DNA of 64,000 bases from Paramecium pentaurelia (lineage: Eukaryota; Ciliophora; Oligohymenophorea; Peniculida; Parameciidae), in NCBI GenBank assembly GCA_905183005.1, contig CAJJDO010000010.1, positions 669,865-733,864 of the forward strand, in the 5' to 3' direction. A program made the position numbers and the translations under genes. The stretch's first letter is position 1, and every line of letters starts with the position of its first letter. Below, piece by piece: positions 12,832 through 24,722 of the stretch. Under the pieces are notes generated by a model. It did not search any database. It was not told the origin of the DNA and saw only the letters and a program-made list of their open reading frames with translations.

Positions 12832-14050
12832 ATGTCTTATTTGTATTCCAAGCAGAAAGGTTCTGTATGGATCTAATCAAGATTAAATTAGAATGAAAGG
12901 TAAAGTATTGTTAGATTATTATTTAAGAAAGTCTCTCTATCATAAAGGATCACTTCTTCCCTTTATAATAAATATGCTGAATCTCAAAACTATTATTACA
13001 CTAAAGTAGTTAATGATTTGATACTCAATTAACCAACTAAGGCTACAATTTAGTTTAAAGTATTATAATATTTCCTATTTTTATAAGGATTTGTAATAAT
13101 ATGATGAAGAAGTTGAACATTGTAAGAAACTCTACACGGTATCATCATATCCAAAGAAAATTAAGATTTTAGTTGAATTCTATAGAGTATTCATAATTCA
13201 TTACATTTGCAGTTCCATAAGGATATTCCAAGGTGGGCCGTTAATGAATAAATTGTTAGCATTTTAAATGAATTTTACAATCAAAGAAGAAAATTAGATT
13301 ATTATAAAATACAACATATAATTGAATAAGAAAACCAATAAAATCCAAATAGAACTCCAAAAGGTATTGTAGGAGAGTAACCTTAAGAATCCTAAAGTAC
13401 TCCAAAATCATCTTAAGAATCAGGATTAGTTGTTGGTAATGTTTTAGATGAATTGAATACTGAATTAAAATAAAGGACACAAACTTAATAAAGTGAAATA
13501 AATGAAATTATTTAAGCTTTAAATGCTAATCCAATAAAAAAACAACCAAATTTACAATAATTAATAAATAATTAACAATACATTCTTAATGAATAAAGAT
13601 TATAATAATTCATAACTTAAGAGAAACTAAAAAATATTAATCTACTTATAAATTAATAAAAAGCCACCAGTTAAACATCAAGATAATCCAAATTTTAATA
13701 ATTATAATAAAACAAAAGTGATCTTAAATAAAATTGTTAAACTTCTAGAAATAGGGGTAATTCACCCAAAATTAATCATACTCAGATATTAATCTTATGT
13801 AAAATTAATTATTATTACAGTACGATAAAGAGTTAAAGTAAAACTAGAATTAAGAAATTAAATAAAAACAAAGGCAATTACTGGTAATACATCTTTAAGG
13901 AGTCTCTAAAAAAATATTGATTCACCAAAAACAACAAGAAATATTTAATACTAAAAATAAAGATTTAATTAAAAGAAGGAATTTAAAGCAAATACTTTTC
14001 ATGTAAATCAATCTAACAAGTATATTATCTCATAATAATTAGAAACTTGA
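12832..14050 (+). CDS. Hypothetical protein, Gln/Asn-rich C-terminal half
   Basis: About 380 aa after removing three introns (28 nt near 13.06 kb ending TATAAG, 26 nt near 13.19 kb, 22 nt near 13.80 kb); the coding length is then exactly divisible by three. The first 140 residues look folded and mixed in composition, with a conserved-looking stretch around EFYRFHKDIPRWAVNEQ and ILNEFYNQRRKLDYY. The rest is Gln, Asn, Ser and Lys rich and probably disordered, ending near KNIDSPKTTRNI. I do not recognise the family. An alternative ATG four bases upstream lies in another frame that meets a TGA. It is followed by a 343-bp gap and two further small plus-strand genes. Confidence 0.65.
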
Positions 14051-14393
14051 TTGTAAGTTTATTGGCAAATAAAAATACAACTGTACATGTTGATGCAAAT
14101 TAAAAAAATCTCCTTTTGGCTAAATTGAATACCCTAAACACACCTAGATAGATTTTAAATTGAAATATATTTATTTAATAAAATTAGTAATTTTTATTTA
14201 TTATTAGAGATTTAAGAAGTTATAATTATATCTAACATATATTTATTTTATAAATATAAGAAATTTAATGTATATTTTTGAATATTATATAAAGGCAATT
14301 TACAAAGCATTGTTTTATTTTACCTTTTCATTTTAAGTATTTTGGATTTTATGAAATATTATTTAAGTAGCTTAATCAAATCTTAATTGAAAG
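14051..14393. other. Intergenic, no gene seen
   Basis: This A/T-rich stretch contains frequent TGA and TCA in all frames and no codon-like pattern. It presumably holds the 3' end of the upstream gene and the promoter of the next one. Confidence 0.5.
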
Positions 14394-14906
14394 ATGGATT
14401 AGGATTAACCAAAAAAAGCCATAAAAAGAGCTTATTGTAAAAAAGTGAAGCCTCAAATACTTTTTAGATCTGAAAGTGAAAAAATGAGATAACTACTATA
14501 AATTATAGATGATAATAATAGTTTAGAAAACTTAGATAAATAAGTAGCTTTAGCCTCTTCTAATTCATAATTAAAGAATATATAAGAATAAAAATAGAGT
14601 TCTCAAACATAATCAAGTGATAAAAATACTTAAAATACTACTCCAATTTAGACTTTAATTTAGCCAAGTACAGAATAAACACCTAAATAAACATTAGAGA
14701 TTAAGATAATAAAAAATGCTTAACCATAAGAGTTGATTAATGAAACACAAAAGAAGAAATTGAAACCAGATGAAAATTATGAGTAAAGATTTTGTTAAAT
14801 GAAATGTGAATTACAAAGTTTTTTAACTTATTGGATCATGAAGCTTAAATCTTCAGTCATTGATACATAATAGATGGTAGAATAATTAGAATAGTTTAAA
14901 TTATGA
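14394..14906 (+). CDS. Small Gln/Lys-rich hypothetical protein
   Basis: A single open frame of 170 aa without introns, beginning MDQDQPKKAIKRAYCKK. The middle is low complexity (Gln, Thr, Ser, Pro), which is easy to form in this genome because TAA and TAG encode Gln. The C-terminal 45 residues are less biased and contain ENYEQRFCQMKCELQSFLTYW, which looks like an amphipathic helical segment. The protein is basic at the N-terminus. No family is recognised. An ATG at 14351 lies in another frame that soon meets a TGA. Confidence 0.55.
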
Positions 14907-15013
14907 TTTTTAATTTATATCTATTATTTATATATGTTCTTTAAAACAAATCTCTTATTACTGATGTATATAAAGTTTTGAAAAATCGAATTTTTGATTT
15001 GTATAATTTATTT

Positions 15014-15567
15014 ATGAGATAATTTAGCGGGACTTGGAAAAGGAGAGGTGGAAATACTAATAATAGACCATTTAGAGGAGGGAATTAAAATTTTAGAGAC
15101 AATAGAAATAATAATAACAGGTCTAATAATCAACAAGGAAATTATAAAAATAATTAGTTTAGAAGATCATCAAATTAAAATTAAAATTCAGGTTATAATA
15201 GATAAAGAAACTAAAATTAAAACAGAGGAGGAAGATCATATAGAGGAAGAGGAAATTAATAAGGATAAGGATTTTAATAACAAAATACATAGCGAAGAAG
15301 AAGATTTGGGTTCAAATAAAATAATTAGAATGTAAATCATATTTTAATTGAATAGGGTGAAAAGAAATAAAGGTTCATCAAAACTGGAAGAAAGAATAGA
15401 ATTAATTCAGATGTTTATAAAATAGCCAAGGATCTATAAAGTATAATTATATATTATATTATATAGGAAAATCTAAAATGGAATAGGCATTAGATAATTA
15501 TTGGAAGAAAGGTGGTGATTAAACAAAGAATGAAAAGCCTACTCAAGAAGCAAATAATGAAAAATGA
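15014..15567 (+). CDS. RGG-rich mRNA export adaptor with C-terminal UAP56-binding-like motif
   Basis: About 167 aa after removing introns 15332-15355 (24 nt) and 15441-15466 (26 nt). Residues 1-105 are Asn, Gln, Arg and Gly rich with RGG and RGR units (GGRSYRGRG, RRRRFGF), typical of RNA-binding tails that can be arginine-methylated. The C-terminus reads SKMEQALDNYWKKGGD. This fits the LDxxLDxY helix of ALYREF and CHTOP, which recruits the UAP56 helicase of the TREX export complex. There is no RRM, so CHTOP or a UIF-like adaptor is a better analogue than ALYREF. The inference rests on a short motif and composition. The first intron is a multiple of three with no in-frame TGA, so its removal is not forced by the frame. 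The next gene starts 29 bp downstream. Confidence 0.6.
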
Positions 15568-15596
15568 TATCAATTAAATAAATATTAATAATTAAA

Positions 15597-16412
15597 ATGA
15601 AGAAGTTAGAATAGGTGAATACATATCTAAACAAATTTGATGAAACTATTCTAAAATTACTTAAAGAGTCTAACATAAACACTATTAAAAGAACATAACC
15701 AAAATCTATTATAAATTCAGATGAACCTACAAAATAGTAGGATGAGATTATAAACAATTATCAATATACACCTGTTTCAAATTTAGAAAATTCTTAATTA
15801 AAAAAGTCTGATTTTATAGAAAATACTAATTCTTATAGAATTTGTAGAAGTAGACAATAAATAAAAACATAAACATTTGAAAAATTTTAACCATAACAAT
15901 AATCAATTGTTGTTAATAGTCCAATAAATTCAGGAATGTCTTCACCAAATTAAGCAAATACATCAATCAATATTGTAGAAAGATTAAAAACTATTGAATA
16001 GCATTATGGAAATAAAATTAAAATATTGGAAGAAGAAAACACTCAATTAAGAAAGTATATCTTCAAATAAATTCAGAACCTCTTAAAATGATAAGGTCTA
16101 ATTATAATCATTAGAGTCATAAGTGTAAAGATTAGAAAGTGATCTAAAAGAATAATAAAAATTATTTTAAGATATCCTTTAAAAGTAGTTAAAAGATTAA
16201 AAATAATAAATGTGTATAATTATAATTCATTATTTATAGAATTTGAATTGGAAGAATAAGAAACAAGATTAAAAAGATAATTTGAGAGATAAATATCAAG
16301 AAAGGATTAAAAAATTTAAGAATTAGAATAATGGTAATAAAAGAAAAGATCACATCATACTGATAGTAATAATTCAAATTTACTATTTACATTCAAAACA
16401 CATGATCATTGA
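15597..16412 (+). CDS. Hypothetical coiled-coil protein
   Basis: About 255 aa after removing a 22-nt intron near 16050 (GTATATCTTC...TTCAG) and a 26-nt intron near 16215 (GTATAATTAT...TATAG). The N-terminal half is Ser, Asn and Gln rich; the C-terminal half is strongly heptad-like (VERLKTIEQHYGNKIKILE, then ELEEQETRLKRQFERQISR), so a coiled coil is likely. The tail ends FTFKTHDH. No family is recognised. Its stop at 16410-16412 lies within the last codons of the convergent minus-strand gene, giving a 7-nt tail-to-tail overlap of coding sequence. Confidence 0.65.
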
Positions 16413-18011
16413 ATTACTTATAATTAATTATATTTAGATCTATTAGAAGATTAATTTTCTTGAGCATCAAATTCATATGCAAGGTTTTTTTAAATTTATT
16501 CTTTAACACATATATTATTTCTTGATATTGGATTAATTTTTTATTCTCCTTAAAATTTATTAATTTTATTTTAATAAAAAGTTTAATTGTTTTCCTCTTA
16601 TTATTTAAATACAGGAGTTTGTTCTGAAAAATCTAATTATTTTTATTTATTTATAGATTTTTCTTTTGATAAAGGAGAATGATTTTCAAAATCAAACTTT
16701 GGATTTACATAATTGTCAAAAATAAATGAACTTTAAAGATTTTACCTTTCTTTATATTAATCATTTTCAATTTTAATTAATTATTGATCATTAGATAGAT
16801 TGATATCACAATTACCAAAAGAAATATTACCTTATTATTCAATAGAATCAGATGATTTTTTTTTTTGATTATCCAATTATTTACTATTATTAGATTCACA
16901 TTCATTATAATTATCTTTTATAAGATTTGAATTTTGCCAAGGAGATTTAAATCTGCATTCAAATTAAGGATTCTCATCATTTGAAATAAAAAATGGATTT
17001 TTTTCATTACAGAACTTAATTTTATTTTATTTTTTCTGTGTTATTGGCTTTTTATTTGGTTAATCTTTTTCTATCAAATCATCAGTATTGATTTAACAAT
17101 TAATTTTATTGAAACCAATCTATTAAAATGATCTATTTAATTTCAATTAGAAATTATTGGGATTATTTTCTTTATTAAAGGATGAAAAATTATATTATTA
17201 TAATTCTAAAAATTTATTATTATTAGTTTTAACCTCTTTTACTCTAATATTTTTATCATGAATATTATCTTGAACTACTTTATAATGAATAGATTCATCT
17301 TTTAAAAAAGAAGGTAATATAAAATCATCCTCTAATATTCCACCTAATTTTAAAAAATTAGATTCTGATTTATGACTTTTTGATCTTTATTCTTTATCTT
17401 CCCTAAGAAAATTAACTTTAGATCTATTTCCGCCAAAAATGGTTTATTACTTTTTTGATTACAATATTTTATTTTGATTGTATTATTATGATTAAGATTA
17501 GATATACATATTATCTTATATATGTTCTTAAGCATAATAAGGTCTAAAGTCTTATTTACTAACACTAGCTATTATTTATGAACTTTTTTGAACTAATTTT
17601 TCACCAAATGATGAACTAATATTGGAACTGTCATTTTCAGGGAAACGATCTTAATAATTCCATCTAGCATGATTGATATTCAAATTTACTTTTTTCTATT
17701 ACTTGAAATAATCCAATTACTTCTATATTATTTTTGAGATAAGTTATGACAGGAATTTTTTCATATTCATTAGATTAAGTTTTATTTTGTTAAAATGACC
17801 TTAATCTATCTAAAACATAATAATATTAATTAGATCTCTTTCTTTATTGATTCATCATTGAAAATTTGTTTTAATGTTATTATTCATTCAATTTAGAATC
17901 AAAAACAAATTCTTGTTAAATTCTCTCTTGAATTATTGGTTCTCTTGTTGCTTTACAATTATCAATTCCAAAAATGATTTGGAAACTCTTTCTCATTCGA
18001 TCTAAAGACAT
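16406..18011 (-). CDS. Hypothetical Asn/Gln/Ser/Lys-rich protein
   Basis: About 526 aa after removing one 25-nt intron near 17.70 kb (GTAATTGGAT...TAATAG), which is needed to keep the frame open. The first 60 residues (MSLDRMRKSFQIIFGIDN onward) look partly structured. The remainder is low complexity, dominated by Asn, Gln, Ser and Lys with short acidic or hydrophobic islands such as GGILEDDFILPSFLKD and ECRFKSPWQNSNL. It is probably disordered; no domain or localisation signal is recognised. The stop lies inside the 3' end of the convergent coiled-coil gene (7-nt overlap), so transcripts from the two genes must overlap at their 3' ends. Confidence 0.65.
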
Positions 18012-18888
18012 TTTAAATTAAATTATTGATTTCTTAAATTATAACCAAAAATATAAGAATTTATACTTAAAATTATTATTCCACAAAAGATCAGTAATTC
18101 TCTAAAGTTTCTATAGAGAATATAATAAATTTATAAAAGAAACAAATATCTTAAAATGGTAAATTCAACAAAATTTTTTTATGAATACTACTATATTGAA
18201 GTTGCTTTTATTAATAAATAAACTATATTCTTAATGTGTTATTATATAATTAATGATATTTTTACTTGATAAATAATAATTATTAATATGTTTAAGTAAT
18301 ATATACAATTCTAGTATTCCTTAATGGAATAAATATTTTGCCATTTTTTTAAAGTGTATAAATAAATCATTAAATTTATTAGGCTTTTTTAAGAGTGCTT
18401 AAATTCATATTAATTTTAGATTAATCAATCGAAATAAAACTGAGAGTTGCATGATATTAGATAGAAGAATTTAATTTTACTGAATCTTTAAATTATTTAT
18501 ATTTACTAAAATTACCTATTATAAATGGAATTAATAACCTTAATGAGTCACTACTATTTCATAAACTAATAAAATGAAAAAAATTGGTATATTACACACC
18601 TATAGAGATATTTGTTATGCTAAAAAATTAAGCAAAATAAGTTATATAATTTATTCTAATTAGAAATATATTATAGAGATATATTAAGTTATAGAACTTT
18701 ATATCTTTAGTGGGTCGCTAATTTATGAATCTATTTATAAAACGATTTATTCCTCAGAAAATGTTTATTTGAGATTGATATAGAATTGGAGAATAATTTA
18801 AGGACATTAGTTAAAAAATTGCAGTATTTATAAAAGGAATTCATTTTTGAATAAGAAAAATATTTAATTAATTAAAATAAATTATTAG
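18012..18888. other. 877-bp intergenic region between divergent genes
   Basis: One of the longer gene-free stretches here. Short open frames exist (for example from an ATG near 18156) but they are rich in Phe, Ile and Tyr from A/T runs and do not resemble coding sequence. It should contain promoters for the minus-strand gene starting at 18011 and the RING-CH/FHA gene starting at 18889. No tRNA-like structure or repeat was seen. Confidence 0.45.
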
Positions 18889-20323
18889 ATGGGAGCTTGC
18901 ACATCAACTAAAGAAAAAAGGTATGAGATTAATAGAACTTTAATGCCATACAAGTAGAAAAAATATTAATAATTTAGAGTTCATATTGTGGCAGTAATTT
19001 GGCCAAAGAATTAACATAATTTATTTGACTTTGATTCCAATTCATATTTTGTAAAAGAAATCGAAGTTGACTTTTCATGTATTGTAATAAGATATACACT
19101 TTTAGCTTAAATAGCAACAGTAGACAAAGAACTAGTGGCATTAACCTAAACAGAATAAGCTAAAAATTCAACTGAATTAGTGAATATTACTTTGAATGAA
19201 TAGGATGCTTATATTAACTGTATATCTCAATTATAAGATCATAAATTATGGGCAGTATTGAAATTAGAAAGCAATCAATTTTCATCTATAGATGTATAAA
19301 TTAAATTATATAATTAGCATAGAGATTTAAAAATTGGAGATGTTATAAAATTAGGAAGAGTGAAAATGTAATTATTGGAATATGCATTTATGGCACCATG
19401 TGATGAGGCAACATAATATTAAGATGAATAAGAAGATGAAGTTTAAACTATTAATGATGTGTTTAATTGTAGGATTTGCTTTTCAAGTAGAGCCACTGAA
19501 ACAAATCCTTTGATAAGACCATGTAAATGTGGAGGTTCAGTTAAATATATACATTTGGAATGTCTATAAAGATGGGTTGGAATACAATTAAAAATTAAAT
19601 AAGGAGAACATTCTATATAATATCTTTGGAAGAGATTGGATTGTGAAATTTGCAAAGCTACATTTAGGAACACTTATAAATTTTAAGATAAAACATATTC
19701 AGTACTTAAATTGCCAAAACCAAAGTCATCATATATAACTTTTAAGATTACAAATGATGATAAAACTAAAGAGGCTATGATATATGTAGTAGAAATTGGA
19801 GAAAAAACTGAATTAAAAATTGTATAATAATATAATATTTTAATAGGGTAGAATTCCAGATTGTGATATTAAATTAAGAGATATATCTGTATCTAGAGCA
19901 CATGCTACTCTTAAATTAATTCCAACTAACAATCATACTCCTGAAACTCCAAATTACATTATTAGAATTTAAGATAATAAAAGTAAATTTGGAACTCTTG
20001 TTCTAGCTTAAGATTAAGATTTACTTAAAATATCTGAAGAAGGAACTCAACCTAATGTCTTATTCTAAACAGGAAGAGTGTTACTTTAATGTACTAAGAA
20101 AAAGAAGTAGAATTAAAAGTCAAGTTATAAACATCCTGAAAATGTTACTCTGACATTAAATTAAACAAAATAATAATTTGAATATTTAGAGGTTTAAGAA
20201 TCATTCGTTACACATGATGAACTCATGGCTAGTGATATTATTTTAAATAATTCTTAACCTTTTTAATAAGAACAATGTAATGGATTCAATGTGAAAGAAG
20301 ATAGTATTTGTGATGAACGATGA
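18889..20323 (+). CDS. Predicted N-acylated RING-CH (RINGv) and FHA domain protein
   Basis: About 469 aa after removing a 25-nt intron near 19.83 kb (GTATAATAAT...TAATAG). The start MGACTSTKEKR fits N-myristoylation at Gly2 with palmitoylation at Cys4, so membrane attachment is likely. A region with IGDVIKLGRVK follows. Then comes a RING-CH zinc finger: CRIC, CKCGG, HLEC, and CEIC after an RW segment. This type is found in MARCH-family E3 ubiquitin ligases, which normally have transmembrane helices; none is seen here, so acylation may replace them. The C-terminal part is an FHA domain (LKIGRIPDCDIKLRD, VSRAHATLKL), which binds phosphothreonine. A phospho-dependent membrane E3 is the simplest inference. 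A paralogue with the same order lies at 58202-59750 on the other strand. Confidence 0.85.
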
Positions 20324-20477
20324 TGCATCATTCATTTTTGATATTGCTTTATTTATTATATGAATTTATTTTTTATTATATAAGTGAGCAATTATTAATA
20401 TATTTATAAAAGGAAATGATAATAATATAAGTGATTGAAGATTATTAATTAGAAATAATATATTACAATAACATATA

Positions 20478-21644
20478 TCATGATTATTGTTACTTAAATT
20501 ATTAATCTTCATCTTCACTTTAATCTTATTATTGATTATCATCTCCTTCATATAATTTTTATTTATTTTCATTGTCTTACTATTCATCTTCTTCTTCATT
20601 CTCTTCTATTTACTCTTCTCTTTCATATTAATTTTCAGCTTCTTCATCATCTACAAATAAACTAGGATCATAAACAAAAAGAGCTCTTCCAGTCATTTAA
20701 TTATTTCCTCCTGTTTATTTAGCACCTATGTTTAAATAAATAATTTAAACCTTTCTTTTTTTATTCTTCTTATTTTTATTTTTCAGCTTCCTACTTTTTT
20801 TTTTCAGCTCTTTCAATCTTCCATTTTTCAAATACTTCTTTAGTAATTTTTGTTCCTCCTTTTTACAACTTTTAAATTTCCTCATCTATTTCTTCTTCAA
20901 TATCACCATCAAATTATTATTTAAGTTCCTCCTTCCTTCTAAAAACATATCCTTATGGCAAACAATGCTTATAATGACAAGTCATACCATTAGGACATAC
21001 CCATTTCCATCCATATTTACCTTTTTCTAAAGCATCCAAAAAAAAATCACAAACTTTAGCTGATGGAATTTAACTATTTTATTTAAATACATCTAGATAC
21101 CTTTTATATGTTTTCTCATTGGCTTCAATTACATCTTTTAAAGTCTTTTCATCCCAAGTTTAACAAGTATCCCATTCATCTGTTAATTATTATCTTTAAT
21201 CTGTATATAAATCAAGTATTGCTGTCTTTTATTCGAGACTCATATCATGAGAATAAATACATTTCTTACCCTTTTAACAAAGACCTATCCATTTACTTAT
21301 CTTTTACCTTATTTATAATATTCACATAATATTGATTTTGGATCAACTTCTTCTTCAGATTCTTCATCTCTTGCTTATTCAACTGTTTTATATAAAGATT
21401 GTATCAATTTTTCATCTTCCTCCAATTATTTTTCTAATTTCTTTTTCTCATATTCTTCTGCCTATAATTTTGACATTGAAACACCATTATGTTTAACTTA
21501 TTAAGCAACTCCTTTACAAAAACTAAAAAATATTTTATAACTCAAATACTTTTAAACTTGTTTACTTTTATTTTTATTTTTTAGTCCAAATGTTCTATCC
21601 TCTATTATTTTTTCTTATTTCTTTTTTTCTGCTTTTTTACTCAT
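20478..21644 (-). CDS. ZC3H15: ZC3H15 / DFRP1 (Tma46) CCCH zinc-finger protein
   Basis: About 372 aa after removing introns of 23 nt (GTAAAAGATA...GGATAG) and 25 nt (GTTTAAATTA...CATAG). ZC3H15 binds and stabilises the GTPase DRG1 and associates with translating ribosomes. Matching landmarks run in order: an N-terminal KxxEDRTFGLKNKNKSK segment, the first CCCH finger (CEYYKQG, LCQKGKKCIYSH), a DEWDTCQTWDEKTLKDV linker, the second finger region (KYGWKWVCPNGMTCHYKH, LPQGYVFR), a TGRALFVYDPSLF motif and an acidic tail. The first finger is only complete after splicing, which supports that intron. The start lies 20 bp from the divergent coiled-coil gene. Identity is confident; partner binding is inferred from the family. 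Confidence 0.92.
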
Positions 21645-21664
21645 GAATTAAATTGATTAAAAAA
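21645..21664. promoter_or_regulatory. 20-bp divergent intergenic region (ZC3H15 / coiled-coil gene)
   Basis: Only 20 bp lie between two divergent start codons, the shortest such gap in the window. The sequence is A/T rich and includes a run of A before the plus-strand ATG. Promoter elements must overlap the flanking coding sequences or be extremely compact. Confidence 0.55.
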
Positions 21665-22670
21665 ATGCAGGAAGCATATAGAATCAAAACTTCTAATAAA
21701 GTTCAATTGGAAAACAAATTTACATAAAAAAAAGGTTAGCTATTAGAATCCATATAAATCATGATTTCATAAGTTTAAGAGGAACTATAGGAATCTATAC
21801 TTAAAGATAAATAGGAGGTTATAAATCAAAAAGCTAAAACAATAGCTCTTTTGAAATAAGCTGATTCTAAAAATGATCTTATACTTGAATAAGAAACTAT
21901 CATATCTTAGTTATTACTAAAAATATAAGAATTAGAAAAAGTATAGTTACCTCAAAAACAAAATAATATAGATTAAGATTAGGTAGTCGAGCTTGAGTAA
22001 GAAGTGTTATTACTTAAAGCATTATCAAATAAACTTCGATAAAAAGCTAATCGATTATGCAGTTACTTTGTTTGTCTTCGATTATATAATGCAGAATAAG
22101 GTTTAAAAATTTAATAAGATGATTTTGATTATAATTTACTTGTAATGCCAAAAATTCCAGATCATTCTAGTTTGATTTCCAGTTTATAAGAATCTGAAAG
22201 GATTTTAAAATAAAAATTAGAATAGCAAGTATAATGACATTTAATAATAGGGATAATAAAATTCAAGAGATTTAGGTTGAGAATGTTGAATTAAAAAAAG
22301 AAAATTAGAATTTAAAAAGATGTCTCAAAAGATTCAATGTAACCTCAAATTTAGATGCTTAAAAATAACAAGCATTAATCTAATAACTTGAAGATTAATT
22401 AAATGAATAATAATAGCTTATAGCTGATTAATTTCATAAAATAAAAGTATATATTTCATAATAATTAAGCAATATGAATAATAAAATCAATGCAAATAAT
22501 TAAACGATTTTATACTTAAAAAAAGAAAAGTTAAAAATTAATAACCTGTTTTCAATTTAGAATTAGTAAAGAGAAAACTTACTCTTGATGTTTGGAGATC
22601 TAGAGATGATAGTGTTTATACTACAATTGAACCTCGTATTCATTCAAAAACAGTTTAATATAAATATTGA
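21665..22670 (+). CDS. Hypothetical coiled-coil protein
   Basis: About 311 aa after removing introns 22229-22275 (47 nt) and 22447-22469 (23 nt). Most of the protein is Lys/Glu/Gln-rich with heptad-like leucines (LENKFTQKKGQLLES, VENVELKKENQNLKRCL), so a long coiled coil is likely. The C-terminus is less repetitive, around KRKLTLDVWRSRDDSVYTT. No family is recognised. The first intron is about twice the normal length; its first 22 nt would be a canonical intron alone, but using that end leads at once to a TGA. The next gene, DCN1-like, starts 20 bp after the stop on the same strand. Confidence 0.65.
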
Positions 22671-22690
22671 TTATTTCTATTTTTTTATTT

Positions 22691-23481
22691 ATGAGATCAA
22701 AACCTAATTAAGCTTAAGAAGATATTATGATTAAGGATCTTTAGAGGGTTATCTAATTAAATGACTTACAGGCAAGAGAAATTCTCAATCAAACCTAATG
22801 GAATTTATAAAAAGCTACTAATTATATTTTAGACATTCAAAAATCAGGAATAAAAATTGAAGAGCAATTTAAAAAATATGCAACAAAACAATCATTAGTA
22901 ATAGATGAAAATGGAATTTCATAATTTTGTAAAGAATTAGAAATTGATTTAATGGACCCTGTTATCTTATATATATCATATATCTTTAAAAGTGAGACCA
23001 TGGTATATTTATTTAATATTTAAGGGTATTTATACAAAATTTGACTTTCTTTATGGATTTACAATATTGAAAGTCTAGTCTACATCTGAATTGAAAAAAG
23101 TATTAAAACGTTTAAAAGATGATCTTAATAATAATTAGGAAATTTAAAAATCAGTCTATAAATATTGTTTTGATTTTACTAAATAAAAAAATAGAAAAGA
23201 TATCGAACTACGATTTGCTCAAGGATTATGGGAAACACTTTTAACAAATACATTTCCAATCATGAAATAATTCTTGAAATATGTTAGTGTAATGATAATT
23301 AAAGTTTTAGTAAATTCAAGAAAAGGATTAAAAACATATCTCCAGAGATACCTATTATATGGTTTGGGAATTTTGTGTTTAAATTGGTGAAGATTTATCT
23401 AAATATGATTACAAAAATGGAGCATGGCCAACTTTTATTGATGGTTTCTATTTGTATATGTTTCCTAATCATAAATAATGA
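22691..23481 (+). CDS. DCN1-like (DCUN1D) neddylation E3 cofactor
   Basis: About 248 aa after removing two 22-nt introns (GTATATTTAT...TTTAAG near 23.0 kb and GTAATGATAA...TTTTAG near 23.3 kb), close to the usual 240-300 aa. DCN1-like proteins bind cullins and UBC12 and promote transfer of NEDD8. The N-terminus has a UBA-like helical segment (FxxL-type spacing around QAREILNQTQWNLQKATNYI). The PONY/DCUN1 domain follows: DENGISQFCKELEIDLMDP, YTKFDFLYGF, QGLWETLLT, and the diagnostic SKYDYKNGAWPTFIDGFYLY near the end, which matches the WPxLID-F motif of the family. Frame and length close cleanly at TGA. Confidence 0.88.
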
Positions 23482-24722
23482 TTTGTTAACCAGATTATAT
23501 ATATTATTATAAATTAATTAAAAAAATGTTCAATAAAACACGAAAATTTAAAATATAATTTATAATGAAAATATCGTTACTCTTCTATTTAAAAATAATG
23601 AGAATCATGATTATACATTGAAACCTAAATATATTATAAAATATATTAAAATAACATAAAATCTTTGTAATTAAAATCTAAAAGTAAGTCTTAACTTATA
23701 ATATTTTGTTGTTCGTTTTATTTATATTAAAACTATTTAAAATAGCCACTTATTTAAAATGATAGAAATGAAAATTATTTAATAAGTTTTTGTTATACCT
23801 TTATCACCAAATATTTTCAATATTGAATTGCTTTTTAATTATTTATAAGATTATTTAGTTTAAGTCTAAAAATAAGACTTAAAAAATATTGTTGTTTTCT
23901 CCATTATGATTATGTATAAATTCTTTCTAACAATTAGGAAAAACCTTAATTTATAATTAAATTGCCTAATTCTTTTAAAAAATCTTAAATAGAAATTTGA
24001 TAGACTTATAGTTTTTTTAACTTCAAACCTAGTAATTGTGGAAAATACTGTAATTAAGATGAAAAAAATATATTAGAACAAGTAAAAGATTAAAAATTGT
24101 ATTTAATTTTAGCTTGAAAAATTGGAGTGATGACGATCCTTTAATACATAATATTTTAAATAAAGAAATTTAAAATTAAATAATATTCTATCTTAAAATA
24201 ATTGAAATATAAAATTTATATTGTTTAACAATTAAAATCAATAATAATGAAAATATTATAATCTATGAATGAAATATTTCCATCATTATTAATAATACAA
24301 AAATATATATATTTTAAATAAATTTAATGATGATTTTATTAGAAAATTAATTATATAACTAATATATTTTGATTAAAATTATCTGAATCAAAGTCCAGAA
24401 TTCTCACTTTCTCTTTATTATTAATATTATAAATCTTATTTATTTACTTTTTATTAACATTACAATTTATTATTAAAAACCTAAATTTATAATTGATTCT
24501 ATGAACTCATAACAATCAGAAGTAGTTTATAAAACAGCGATTATTATTTTAAAAATATTCTAATTAAAAATAGATAACTGAATTAATTAAGGCAATATAA
24601 TTTTAAACCGACTCATTATTAATAATATGTAAAATATTTTAAAATGTAGATATTTCTTTTAAATCCAATAATAATTAAGAAAAATAATTCAATATCTACT
24701 ACACAATATAAATATTATATTA
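23482..24722. other. 1.24-kb gene-poor region
   Basis: This is the longest stretch without a convincing gene. An open frame from an ATG near 23768 gives about 118 codons, starting MKIIQQVFVIPLSPNIF, with Leu/Ile/Asn-rich content. It could be a decayed gene or chance, since only TGA stops translation in this code. The rest is A/T rich with short runs of AAT and TTA. No RNA gene or repeat could be identified by eye. Confidence 0.35.
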
